A stretch of DNA of 64,000 nucleotides from Symbiodinium natans (taxonomy: Eukaryota > Sar > Dinophyceae > Suessiales > Symbiodiniaceae): positions 295,016 through 359,015 of the forward strand of contig CAJNDS010002566.1 of the NCBI GenBank assembly GCA_905221605.1. Reading direction: 5' to 3'. Each line of letters starts with the position of its first letter. Positions within the stretch are counted from its first letter, which is position 1. This document shows positions 23,301 through 32,075 of the stretch, piece by piece. The position numbers and the translations under genes are program-made. The notes beneath the pieces are model-generated. The model worked only from the letters and a program-made list of their open reading frames with translations. It was not told the origin of the DNA and searched no databases.

Positions 23301-25345
23301 GCTCCAGCAGAGTCTTGCGAGAGTTTGAATTTCTGGGTGCCCCCATTGGCCCTGCGACTTTTGTCAGCAAGCATACCAAAACACGGGCGGAGAAGGCAAA
23401 CGCCTTGTTGGAAGCCTTGGCTGAGCTCGAGGATCCCCAGATAGGCCTGCGCCTTCTGCGCGCTTGTGCCGGCTATTGCCGCATGGTGCACAGTATGCGG
23501 TGCGCCCCCTCTGTCGCCCAGGCTGCGGCTCTCACAGCATTTGATGGCCTCGTGAGAGGTTGCTTTGGGGGCTTGACTGGCCTCCATTTGACTGAATCGC
23601 AATGGGCGCAAGCCGCTGGTGGCTTTTCGCACGCCGGTATTGGCCTCCGAGCGTGCGAGCGTCACGCCCCTGCAGCTTACCTGGCTTCACTCGGCAGCAG
23701 CTTGGACGGTTGCCGTGAGCTCGATCCCCAGTTTGATGCTTCAGCGGTCATGGCTTCACCCGACGTGCTTGCAGCGTTGGAGGCTCTCAATGCCCAGTTG
23801 CCTGCGGCCCAGCGGCTCACAGCAGCTGCCGCTCTGTCTCTGAAACAGCGTCAGCTGTCGCAGCTGCTGGACGCTGCAGCTTGGGAAACTCAGCTGGCTC
23901 AGGCCTCCCTCACTGACAAGGCACTCCTGAGGTCAGAAGCCGGTCTAGGGGCCCGCGCATTCTTGGTAGCTTTGCCTTCTGGACGGACACACATGGAGAA
24001 AGCGAGCTTTGTAGCTGAGCTCCGCTTCCGCCTCCGCCTACCGGATGCAACAGAGGACACTTGGTGCCCCAAGTGCGATGCCGTCCTAGACCGCTTCAGT
24101 CATCACGCTGCCGTCTGCGTAGCGGGGGGCGAACGTACCCTCAGGCACAATGCAGTGCGTGACGCCGTGTTCACTTGGGCGGAGCGTGCCGGTCTCCATC
24201 CCGAAAAGGAACGCCCTGGACTCTTGCTGCCACAGTCTCCGGAAGATGTGCATGCGGGCAGGCGCCGCCCGGCCGACCTGTACTTGCCGGCATGGCTTGG
24301 ATCTCCTGTTGCTTTCGACTTCGCCATTACGGCTCCCCAGCGACAGGAGACCCTTGCGCAGGCCAGCGTGCAGGCGGGGGCGGCGGCTGAGGCCTACGCT
24401 AGGCACAAGGAGAGTTACCTCGACACGGCGGCAGCTTGCGCTGCGCAAGGTGTCCGCTTTGTGCCGTTGGTTGTTGAGACCACTGGACATTGGGAGGCCG
24501 CTGCTGGCCGCGTGCTCAAGCAGATCGCAGGGGCGGTCGCCGCTCGCACTGGATCCGAGCCGGGCCCGGTGCACGATGCACTTTTGCAGGAGCTAAGTGT
24601 TGTGGTGCGCTCTTGCCGCGCCCGGGCTGCGTTGAGGCGGCGTGCTGAATTGGATGCCTGATGCATGCGCCTTGCCTCTCTTGCTCCACATGATGCCTGA
24701 CCTGGCCTTGGAGCAGAACTGGTTCTGGGTTCTACTGTTCTACTGCTTCAATCCGCCTCCACGTCCAGCCACCTCCTCTGGTCCGCCGCCGCTTGGGTGA
24801 GTGAGTCATTCCTCCTCTTGGTCGGTCTGAGCACCGCCTATGAGCTGCCTTCGTTGACTTTTGTCTCGGGCTACCGTCCGGCTGCAACATTCCCGTGCCT
24901 CCTGCCAATGGGCAGCGAGCCCGACGCCGGCTAAGCTTTATGTAATTTGCTGTGCGCCGCCCTCAGAAGTAGGGTTGCCAGTCTATGGTCTGCAGCGGAC
25001 GAGTATCATGTAAGACCTGCTGCGCTTGTGAGTCTTGCTTTGAAAAAGAAAACACATTTGTGCTGAACATATTTCTTATGGTCAAGTTTTGCTGCCGCTC
25101 ACCTGTTGAGTGCGCGCTGCTTATGCTTTCAGTCGGCTCATTGGCTCAGCTGAAGCCTCGTTTTGCAGTGCCATGCTGCACCAAAGGAATTCCAACACTC
25201 CATTTTGGCTTGGGTTTGGGCAAAAAATGTCGTGCAGGTCGCGGTGCCTGTAGCCGTACCCAGCAAGCTTGCATCAGGCAAATGGACCGTGCAGGGCTAC
25301 GACAACGGTGATGCCGAGCCTCCGCCAAGTGTCACGACGTGCCTG
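20337..25345 (+). CDS. Module B: VSGAG/WYY domain interrupted by a retrotransposon
   Basis: Exons at 20337-20423, 20513-20581, 20671 to about 20742, and 25278-25345. They read VSGAGGVGSRVDGIYRC..KYRQ, VGGSAIIYFNTNWKIN, DHGGWYYLHPD, then KWTVQGYDNGDAEPPPSVTTCL. Introns 1 and 2 are both 89 bases; intron 1 runs GTGGGT...GTCGAG and is followed by GTGGGCGG, giving an AGGTGGG direct repeat at both ends. The third intron is about 4.5 kb because the R2-like element sits in it. The fourth exon ends at CTG|GTCGCG in phase 0. Unlike module D, no armadillo exon follows before module C begins at 26156, so B either splices into C or has lost its 3' end. B is closely similar to D, introns included. Confidence 0.55.
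20746..21226. other. Intron sequence upstream of the retrotransposon ORF
   Basis: Between exon 3 of module B and the reverse-transcriptase frame I see no gene. It should contain the 5' end of the element, but no boundary is visible. Confidence 0.5.
21100..24990 (+). mobile_element. R2-like non-LTR retrotransposon (ends not defined)
   Basis: The element carries the ORF described separately and lies in the same orientation as the surrounding gene, inside an intron between two exons of module B. The outer limits given are guesses: upstream sequence shows no repeat, and about 330 bases follow the stop codon without a poly-A tail. I could not identify target-site duplications. The single long uninterrupted ORF suggests a relatively recent insertion. 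Confidence 0.6.
21272..24661 (+). CDS. Reverse transcriptase with zinc fingers and restriction-like endonuclease
   Basis: This is an open frame of about 1,129 codons. Numbered from TTG 21272, it shows a 2A-like GEASKPGP at residues 70-77, a C2H2 finger (C120, C125, H146, H150) and a second Cys/His cluster (C172, C175, H186, C189). Reverse-transcriptase motifs follow: KLDFSNAF with D530, SGVQQGDPLGPLL at about 579-591, and FLDD at 614-617. The C-terminus has a CCHC knuckle (C932, C935, H944, C949) and RRRPADLYLP...FDFAIT (D1002, D1016), the restriction-like endonuclease of R2-type elements. This order fits target-primed retrotransposition by an R2/NeSL/CRE-type element. The frame is open back to 21227; the first ATG is at 21584, after the 2A-like motif, so the true start is uncertain. 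All catalytic residues I can place are intact. Confidence 0.85.
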   Translation: MNRRERRDLAATSHALKPQLFWNPLLGLAARAPTIVWKRRRGILFAKQRVCWGSSSQRWSGWPYLGQRIGEASKPGPAPGTPLGGERPPLAAVGRERRRPRSPGMEVDAGASARPARVFCPIPSCPCSDPRRARGWASEATMLQNHINAHLSGALEGEVPDSWLRDRGKTRCLVCGLCVSEQRGIHPTCRPEARAAAGVPDAPRGDDGGGAELLPSVEDVQSARTPTLRHVPAAARHSWCQVVTRALAAVAHHNDQRSWQELLMLPQAVLCPPPRRGRKHIKAAAAFTLDRLQRWQQGERLQLWHTRHVPRSRRAGPPTAAEKRDLATSLGREGFDRKACTALLSEGLLPPSADTARALEALHPVGTLPSTPAMHELPLAPELAAELVARALREFPTETAPGPTGLRVQHLREACVAGSAEHMLTQLTAVVNILAQGRAPAAVAPVLAGAGLVALPKPTGGVRPIAVGEVLRRLTGKCLMAMVKEDARAYFWPAQVGVAVPGGAEKAIHSVRAWVHRHSEAADKVLLKLDFSNAFNCVSREAVLSQARTHFPALARWAAWCYREPSRLQFGDRVISSSSGVQQGDPLGPLLFSAVLQPVATQLRAGDSDLALQFLDDGIVAGSVRAVAAALSLVQREAADVGLALNLSKCEVVAMGSLSDASLLMHFPSALLRSADGSSRVLREFEFLGAPIGPATFVSKHTKTRAEKANALLEALAELEDPQIGLRLLRACAGYCRMVHSMRCAPSVAQAAALTAFDGLVRGCFGGLTGLHLTESQWAQAAGGFSHAGIGLRACERHAPAAYLASLGSSLDGCRELDPQFDASAVMASPDVLAALEALNAQLPAAQRLTAAAALSLKQRQLSQLLDAAAWETQLAQASLTDKALLRSEAGLGARAFLVALPSGRTHMEKASFVAELRFRLRLPDATEDTWCPKCDAVLDRFSHHAAVCVAGGERTLRHNAVRDAVFTWAERAGLHPEKERPGLLLPQSPEDVHAGRRRPADLYLPAWLGSPVAFDFAITAPQRQETLAQASVQAGAAAEAYARHKESYLDTAAACAAQGVRFVPLVVETTGHWEAAAGRVLKQIAGAVAARTGSEPGPVHDALLQELSVVVRSCRARAALRRRAELDA
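24662..25277. other. 3' flank of the retrotransposon and intron
   Basis: The first part probably belongs to the 3' untranslated region of the element. No coding sequence is supported before the GYDNGDAEPPP exon at 25278. Confidence 0.5.
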
Positions 25346-26155
25346 GTCGCGGAAGGCGTGGGGAACGCTGCGAGACTCACAGCTATGCCCCTAGCCCTTG
25401 CCTTAGTTGACCCTCCGGGACGTTTGACGCGCGAACTGCAAGGGCCATGCGTCGATATCACAAGGCCATTCATGTTTTGTTGCTTGAGCCTAAAGCCCAG
25501 TTCTTTGGATCACCACCAACTCTCCAGCTTGAGCCCTCGATGCCCGTTCCGAAGTTCCGGGTTACAACGGAAGCAGAAGAAGGGTTTCCGTGGAAGGGCA
25601 CTTCAATGAACGTCATACAGGATTCAAGGCACGGCTTATTTGGGGAAACGTCCCCTCGAGGGGCTGATGCTCATGATGCTCACCGGGCCCCCTTGCGATC
25701 GATTTTTGTGTACCCCGAGTGAGCGAGGTGCTGATGAGGTGGTCTCCACGGGGGTACAAGAAACTTGCTCTTCGAAACCCAAGTTAGTTTGGGCTTACGC
25801 TCAGCATCGGAAACGCATCAAAAATGTGTGCGCAGAATCAAGCTTTCGAGGGAATCCTGGGGTGAATTCCTGGAAATGGGAGGTGCTCGGTGGCACCGTC
25901 AGGACGTGTAGGCATCCATAGGGGGGCTTTGGATGAGGGTAATCAAGTTTTGCTTCTCTGGCTCCAAAACCGCATCTTCCACTCTCAACTGGCAACTCGG
26001 TTCCTTTTCTCCTTGCTCACCTTCAACAAAATATAGCCATGGTCACCGTTTGAAACGACATGTCCACACCCCCTGAGACTGCCCCAAAGACTACAAGCTT
26101 CGGCCCAGCGTCGCTACACGCGGTGTTGTTTTGCCCCAAGGAGGCCGCCTTTCAG
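25346..26155. other. Spacer between modules B and C
   Basis: The first ~70 bases are similar to the intron that follows the equivalent exon of module D (both contain GAACGCTGCGAGACTCAC). I see no armadillo exon here. The rest has only short frames. Confidence 0.5.
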
Positions 26156-27066
26156 GTGTCTGGTGCTGGTGGTGTGGGTGTCGATGGCATCTACTTGTGC
26201 AAAGCTTGGTTGAACGGACGACCGAAGTACCACCAGGTGGGAGCCATGTCTAAGATAGTTCCAAGTCGACGGCCCCATACCAGGTCCGAACAAGACCCGG
26301 CAGTGTGGAATTTGCTCGTCACATCGGCTCCGTTTCGCCCCTGCTCGAGCCCCAGCATCCTGTGTCGCAAGGTGGGCGGAGAATCCATCATCTACTTCAG
26401 CAAGAATTGGAAGATCAACTTCCGCGACGCCTTTGGGCAAGCGAATTCAGACATCCTTAGTGGTATTTACTGTATGCAAATGACTCAGCAAACCAAAGCC
26501 GTCAGCTCAGGATGCCAGCGGATGGTACTACTTGCACCCGGACGCCTCGTTCCAGACCCCTCCCAACGGCAGCTTTCACACAATAAGTTGCTGAGGAGAA
26601 GTTGAATGTAGTAGTTGTAGTTGTAGGTTGTTGGTTGTTGGTTGTCGGTTGTTGGCTGTTGGTTGTTGGTTGTTGTTGGTGGTGAGCAAAACAAAGAGCA
26701 GCGAGTCGATGCGCCAGAAATCGTAGGAGAGTGCGCCTTCAATCAGTCGAGCCTTTGCGGCATTTGCGTGCGCAACCAGGCACCTGGACCACGGAAGGCT
26801 ATGATGGCGACGCCGAGCCTCCGCCGAGAGTGGCCACCTGCCGGGATCGTGTCGAAGTTGGCTTTCCTGGTGGGCGCAAAGCATTCTTTCCCATAGATTG
26901 GACATCAACATGCATTTGTGAACTGAAGACGGCCGTTGAGGAGGAGTTCGGCATGTTCGCCGTAAAACTGTTGTTCGAACATCGGTTTTTGGACGTCTCG
27001 AAGACTTTGGCGGAGGAAGGTGTGCCCGATTGTAAAGACCTCGCGCCCGTGGAGGCACCTGCCTGA
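26156..27066 (+). CDS. Module C: VSGAG/WYY domain plus ubiquitin-like domain
   Basis: Exons at 26156-26236, 26372-26440 (a GC follows), 26511 to about 26580, and 26780-27066. They read VSGAGGVGVDGIYLC..KYHQ, VGGESIIYFSKNWKINF, DASGWYYLHPDASF, then TWTTEGYDGDAEPPP. The last exon continues into a ubiquitin-like fold (VEVGFPGGRKAFFPIDW, ICELKTAVEEEFG, LLFEHRFLDVSKTL) and TGA. This is the paralogue of module A, with the same exon order and the same fusion of the GYD segment to the ubiquitin-like part within one exon. A GT-rich tract (TTGTTGGTTG)n at about 26620-26680 fills its third intron. As in A, CCC|GTGGAG offers a phase-0 donor before the stop. Confidence 0.6.
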
Positions 27067-27217
27067 GTTGCTGTGATGCTGTCAATGTTTTTAAAGTTGC
27101 AAAGGGTCAGTGGCATAAGTGGCCCAGAAACAGCCTCGTGATCTCTTTCTGTTTCGCGCGACGTACAAGCTGACAAGTGCCTGTTTATGCTGGTGGACTG
27201 AGGAGACCCTTATTCAG

Positions 27218-29051
27218 GTGTCTGGTGCTGGCGGCGTGGGTAGCCGTGTAGACGGCATCTACCGATGCATGGGCTGGCTGAATGGACGACCCAAATACCG
27301 TCAGGTGGGTGCCCTGTTGTGTCCAGTGTGTGAGAGCAGCGCAGAATCCTTCTTGTAATTGTAATATGTCGTTTTGCAAAATTTGGCCCCGAGTTCGCTT
27401 CGCATGCTCGCGGCCCAGACATGCCGCCAGGTGGGCGCATCAGCCATCATCTATTTCAAGGAAAATTGGAAGATCAACTTCCGTGATGACCCCTGGCAAA
27501 AAAGTTTGGACATGCTCAGAAGAAAAACTGCAAGCAGCCGTCCTTTCTGTCTCAGCTTAGGATTCCGGCGGATGGTACTACTTGCACCCAGACGCCTCGT
27601 TCCAGACCCCTCCAAACGGCAGCTTTCCGGCAAACAGTTTGGCTTTCGGCAAAACGCTATTCGTGCGATGCACAGCAAAGTATCAGTTTTCGTGCTCGTT
27701 TAAGCAGTTTCGTAGGCTGCAAGTTTGTCATCCGCGCTCGGTATGCGTTTGTCAACGTCCACCGACAGAATTCGCGAAACCCCAGAATTACATGCGTAAA
27801 ATGCGTGAAGTGCGTAATTTCCTCGAGCTTCCTGAAGCAGCTTGCCCAGATCTTCCCAGCCAACGTTGGCTCTTGTCACCAGCTTGAGGCAAATGGACCA
27901 TGCAAGGCTATGACAACGGTGATGCCGAGCCTCCGCCAAGCGTCGCAACGTGTCTGGTTCCTGTGGAGGGCGTGCTGAACGCTGCGAGACTCACTGCCAT
28001 GACGCCTGCCCTTGCCTCAACTGATGCGATCCCATCTGCATGTTTCCACAGAGAGGGTGTCCGCGAGCCAGTTGTTGGATCACTTGTTATGGCAGACCGA
28101 AAATGGATTTGCCATGGAATGTGGCAGAGCTTTTTTGTTTGCGCCCCTCTCCCCCCAAACTTCCTGCAATTGTTGCTTATCTTCCACCACCACTGCCATT
28201 GAAGCTGTATCTGTCAGCGCTGCCAATTCGGAGTTCTTTCTTTTCAGGTGAATCTCCTTGAGCACAATAACGACGATGCAGAAGAGGCGGCCAACAACTG
28301 CAAACAACTCAGCCACAACGCCCGCAACAATCCAGCCAAGCTTGCTGACGCTGGGGCATTGGAGGCGATCGTGAAGACGATGAAGAGGCATCCGAGTCAT
28401 GCCAAAGTTCAAGAACACGGCAGCTGGGCCCTCGCAAGGCTGTCGCTTGGCACCGACGAGGAAGGGGTGAGGAGGCAGCAGCGCGCTGCCGACGCCGGCG
28501 CCCTCGAGACCATCGTTTCTGCCATGCAGCAGCACCGTGACCAAGTGGAAGTGCACGAGAAAGGCAGCCTGGCCATTGGAAACATTTGTTTCGGCAACAA
28601 GCCGGGCGAAGGGGCAGATGGGAGGAAGCAGCTTGCTGTGGATGCCGGTGCACTCGAAGTATTGGTGGAGGGCATGGTGGAGCACAGCGGCAGCGCGCAG
28701 TTGCAGGACAACGCCAGTTATGCGGTCGGCATCCTGTGCGCAGGCTCTGATGTTGAGAGCGTCGGGCGGCGGCAGCGCGCCGTGGAGGCTGGGGTCGTGG
28801 AGCCACTGGTGGCCGCGATGCAGAGGCACCCGCACAATGACAACGTGCAAGGCAACTGCATCCGCGTCCTGCGGCGGTGCTGCGGGGTAGCCGGGGCCGT
28901 GCGATTGGAGCTGGCCAAGCCCCTGGCAGAGATGTTGCGCCGATTGAAGCACCCTCAGGACAGCATCCAGCAGGACGCAAAGGCTATCCTCGCGACAGTG
29001 GCCACGGCAGGGGCCTTAAAACGAACTAGTCGTGGCTTCGGCACGCACTAG
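27218..29051 (+). CDS. Module D: VSGAG/WYY domain plus armadillo repeats
   Basis: Exons at 27218-27304, 27431 to about 27499, 27561 to about 27640, 27889-27956 and 28248-29051. The first four repeat the order of module B (VSGAGGVGSRVDGIYRC, VGASAIIYFKENWKINF, DSGGWYYLHPDASF, KWTMQGYDNGDAEPPPSVATCL). The fourth ends CTG|GTTCCT in phase 0 and joins the fifth, which opens GTG after TTTTCAG. The fifth exon encodes about five armadillo-type repeats (ADAGALEAIVKTMKRH, LQDNASYAVGILCAGSD, VEAGVVEPLVAAMQRH) and ends in TAG at 29049-29051. Armadillo arrays bind protein partners. An N-terminal start is not visible. Confidence 0.65.
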
Positions 29052-29356
29052 CTCCACAACAAAACAGCTGTGTGAGGGAACAATGTAAAGAATACATAGC
29101 AGAGAGCGAAACAGGCAGTCAGATAATAAGCCGCCAAAGACGCGAGCAGACATGTAGGCTCATGCCGTTCATGTTTGCCCTGACGATGTAAACCTGTATT
29201 GATGCCAGAGTCGTTTATTCAGTACTGAAGGACCGGTTGAATTCGTTCTCTTTTTCTGCCATGTCAGACCTACCCTAATGTCTCAGACCTTGGACAGCCC
29301 TTGGTCTGCGGGTTTTGTAGTAGCATTAGACTGTTCCTTTTCTCTGGTCTTTTGAG

Positions 29357-29581
29357 GTGAAAGTCAGAAGTTTCAATGGCGAGCAGGAGGCATCGTTTCC
29401 GGTAGACTGGACATCAACTCGCACTGGCGAGCTCAAAGAGCTCGCTGAGGAGAAGTTCGACATTTTCTATGCGAAGTTAGTGTGCGATGATCGAGATCTG
29501 ATTCTGGATGTATCGAGGACTTTGTTTGAGGAAGGTGTGCAGCCTGGTCAAACGCTCACGGCCGTGGCGGCACTTGCCTGA
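29357..29581 (+). CDS. Ubiquitin-like exon (third copy)
   Basis: After TTTTGAG the frame opens VKVRSFNGEQEASFPVDW and continues TGELKELAEEKFD and LILDVSRTLFEEG, ending LTAVAALA and TGA. It is a diverged relative of the ubiquitin-like halves of modules A and C, but here it is a free-standing exon starting with GTG in phase 0 rather than fused to the GYD segment. ACG GCC|GTGGCG just before the stop is a phase-0 donor, so the exon could join the armadillo exon at 29747 (LTA|VDLFG). Whether it is an internal exon, an alternative last exon or a remnant cannot be decided from sequence. Confidence 0.5.
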   Translation: MKVRSFNGEQEASFPVDWTSTRTGELKELAEEKFDIFYAKLVCDDRDLILDVSRTLFEEGVQPGQTLTAVAALA

Positions 29582-29746
29582 GTTGTTGTGACATGACCCT
29601 AAATGGCCCCAATGGCATGCCAGGGGGCACGCCATGCAAACCACTGGTATGTCTTCTTGCAGTCGGTACGTAGGGGTCAGTCCAAGAACTCTGCCATCTA
29701 AGAGGCAGACTCTGCTTGCAGCTCAGTCAGATTTTTCTGCGTTCAG

Positions 29747-30565
29747 GTGGATCTCTTTGGCGATACCGAAGATCCGGAAGAGGCAGCCAACATCTGCGAA
29801 TGGCTGAGCAACAAAGCCCGCAAAAATCCAGCCAAGCTTGCTGACGCTGGGGCATTGGAGGCGATCGTGAAGACGATGAAGCGGCATCCAAGTCATGCCA
29901 AAGTTCAAGAACACGGCAGCTGGGCCCTTGCAAGGCTGTCGCTTGGCACCGACGAGGAAGGGGTGAGGAGGCAGCAGCGCGCTGCCGACGCCGGCGCCCT
30001 CGAGACCATCGTTTCTGCCATGCAGCAGCACCGTGACCAGGTGGAAGTGCACGAGAAAGGCAGCCTGGCCATTGGAAACATTTGTTTCGGCAACAAGCCG
30101 GGCGAAGGGGCAGATGGGAGGAAGCAGCTCGCTGTGGACGCCGGTGCACTCGAAGTGTTGGTGGAGGGCATGGTGGAGCACAGCGGCAGCGAGCAGTTGC
30201 AGGACAACGTCAGTTATGCGGTCGGCATCCTGTGCGCAGGCTCTGATGCTGAAGGCGTCGGGCGGCGGCAGCGCGCCGTGGAGGCTGGGGTCCTAGAGCC
30301 GCTGGTGGCCGCGATGCAGAGGCACCCGAACAATGACAACGTGCAAGGCTACTGCATCCGCGCCCTGCGGCGATGTTGCGGGGTAGCTGGGCCGGTGCGA
30401 TTGCAGCAGCTGACGAAGCCCTTGACGGAGATGTTGCGCCGAGCGAAGCACCCCAAGCATCATGTTCACCAGGACGCAGAGGGTATCCTCGCGATAGCAG
30501 GGGCCTCAGAGTCGCAATCAGCTTCGGCACACGCAAGCTCCAGAACGTGTTCGCGGTGGACTTGA
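29747..30565 (+). CDS. Armadillo-repeat exon, copy 2
   Basis: This exon opens GTG in phase 0 after GCGTTCAG and encodes about 272 residues of armadillo repeats to TGA at 30563-30565. Over about 145 residues (from NPAKLADAGALEAIV to AVGILCAGSD) it is almost identical to the armadillo exon of module D, and the underlying DNA is nearly identical too. The beginning (VDLFGDTEDPEEAANICEW) and the C-terminal tail (after LTKPLTEMLRRAKHP) have diverged. This pattern suggests recent duplication or gene conversion limited to the middle. Likely partner exon upstream: the ubiquitin-like exon at 29357. Confidence 0.65.
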   Translation: MDLFGDTEDPEEAANICEWLSNKARKNPAKLADAGALEAIVKTMKRHPSHAKVQEHGSWALARLSLGTDEEGVRRQQRAADAGALETIVSAMQQHRDQVEVHEKGSLAIGNICFGNKPGEGADGRKQLAVDAGALEVLVEGMVEHSGSEQLQDNVSYAVGILCAGSDAEGVGRRQRAVEAGVLEPLVAAMQRHPNNDNVQGYCIRALRRCCGVAGPVRLQQLTKPLTEMLRRAKHPKHHVHQDAEGILAIAGASESQSASAHASSRTCSRWT

Positions 30566-32075
30566 ACTCGGGGCGTTGGAGAAACACGAGGCTCCGGCCA
30601 TAAAACACCCTCCAGTTACGCACAACAAAAACACAACAAACACTCCAAAACATTCTCGACCAGACCCAGCAGCCTCATGGCACCCAAATTGCCACCGCGT
30701 TGCCTCCAAGCAGGAACAGCATCTCCGGACCAAAACAGGAATGGCCGCGCAAAGCCCTTTCGAAAACCACATCAGTGCACTTTCTGCTGGGGGGGGGGGG
30801 GAGTGTTTCAACGATTGCATGAAGAAAAGTAGAAAGTTTTTCAGAAAGGCTTTTAGTTTTTTGCATACTTTGGAAGGTCCAGGTAGGCTTACAAGGGTAC
30901 AGGCGCAGCAATCCGGCGTCGCGCTCGACGGCGGATGCACTTTTCACCTCTTGAGTGCAGCCAGTGTACCAAAATCTGCATCAACCTGGCACCTCCCAGG
31001 TTTCCAAGCCGAGAGCACTGCCACTTGGATGTTAACAGCACTGGCGAAACTCCTGTTTACTGTCAGAAATGACATCATCTTCCTCCGTGAGATTGTAGTG
31101 CGAGACCAATTCGCATCTTTGCGATGGACCATCTTGCAGTAGGCCGTGCTCTGACTCATAGACATTCCGCAAGTCGGTCACCACGCAGCCTGCCGCTTTC
31201 ATGTGGTCTCGTCAGTCTTGATGACGCGCAAGCCCATGAATAGGTTTTCTCCCCATGGATGTGCTGTGTGTACCTTGTCGGTCGTCATGCCGCTGATTCC
31301 GTGAGTGGATCCCCCATCAGCCGGAATTGCTTGGATCCACTCGCGCCACTAGCTTCCGCACTCGAAAGCATGGATCTTGATCGCGGCCACGACAAATCAG
31401 GTCATCACTTCTCCCACAGCTTCCCCCCCTGAAAATCGCTCTAGCAGTCTCTGTTAACCGCCTCCGAGAGCTTCTCGGAGCTTCTCGGGGTAGGTAGGAA
31501 CCGTCACACGAGGCTGCCCTGCCCATTAAGTGCCCGTCGCAGCGTTTGCTTCTTGGTCACATCGTCGTGCCTCACCCTCGGGAGGCAACATATTTAAGTT
31601 CCGGAAAAGTAAAATGGAAAGAACAGGAAAGAAAGGAAGCCACCAGGCAACCGCCCTGGAGCAGACCGGGGCAGAGCGCAATTGACTGAAGAGATCTGGA
31701 GAGGGCTTGCTTCCAAGCAGCAGCATGTGCAATCAGTTGCAGTATCTGTAGTAGTTAGTAGTCACCTTAGAGGCAGTCTAAACACTGTAAGTTACGAGGG
31801 CCTGCCTGGGGCACCTCTTCTCCCAAGTCAAGGACCGCTCCCACAGCAAAGCCACTTCTTCGCACTGCGTGAACACTGCCATGACCACTGCTCACCTCCC
31901 CTGCGCACTGGTGGTCATGCCACTCTGTTGTCCACTTATTTGCATCGCCCATATCCCCCGGCTCCACGAAGGCAAGCCCCGAATGCTGATCCATCACACA
32001 CAGTGTGTCAGCGTTGAGCTTTGAGGGGCTGATGGTTGTTTGCGTGTGGTTCCTTTCTGTTGAAAGCATGTTAAG
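30566..32075. other. No supportable gene
   Basis: A poly-G run lies at about 30789-30801. The frames at 30576-31142 and 31682-32017 are unrecognisable. The only structural hint is the intron-like approach to the armadillo exon at 32076. Confidence 0.5.

Noticed and set aside
22069-24666. Several 150- to 217-codon frames antisense or shifted to the reverse transcriptase ORF
   Set aside because: They are shadows of the GC-rich reverse-transcriptase frame, which carries all the recognisable motifs.
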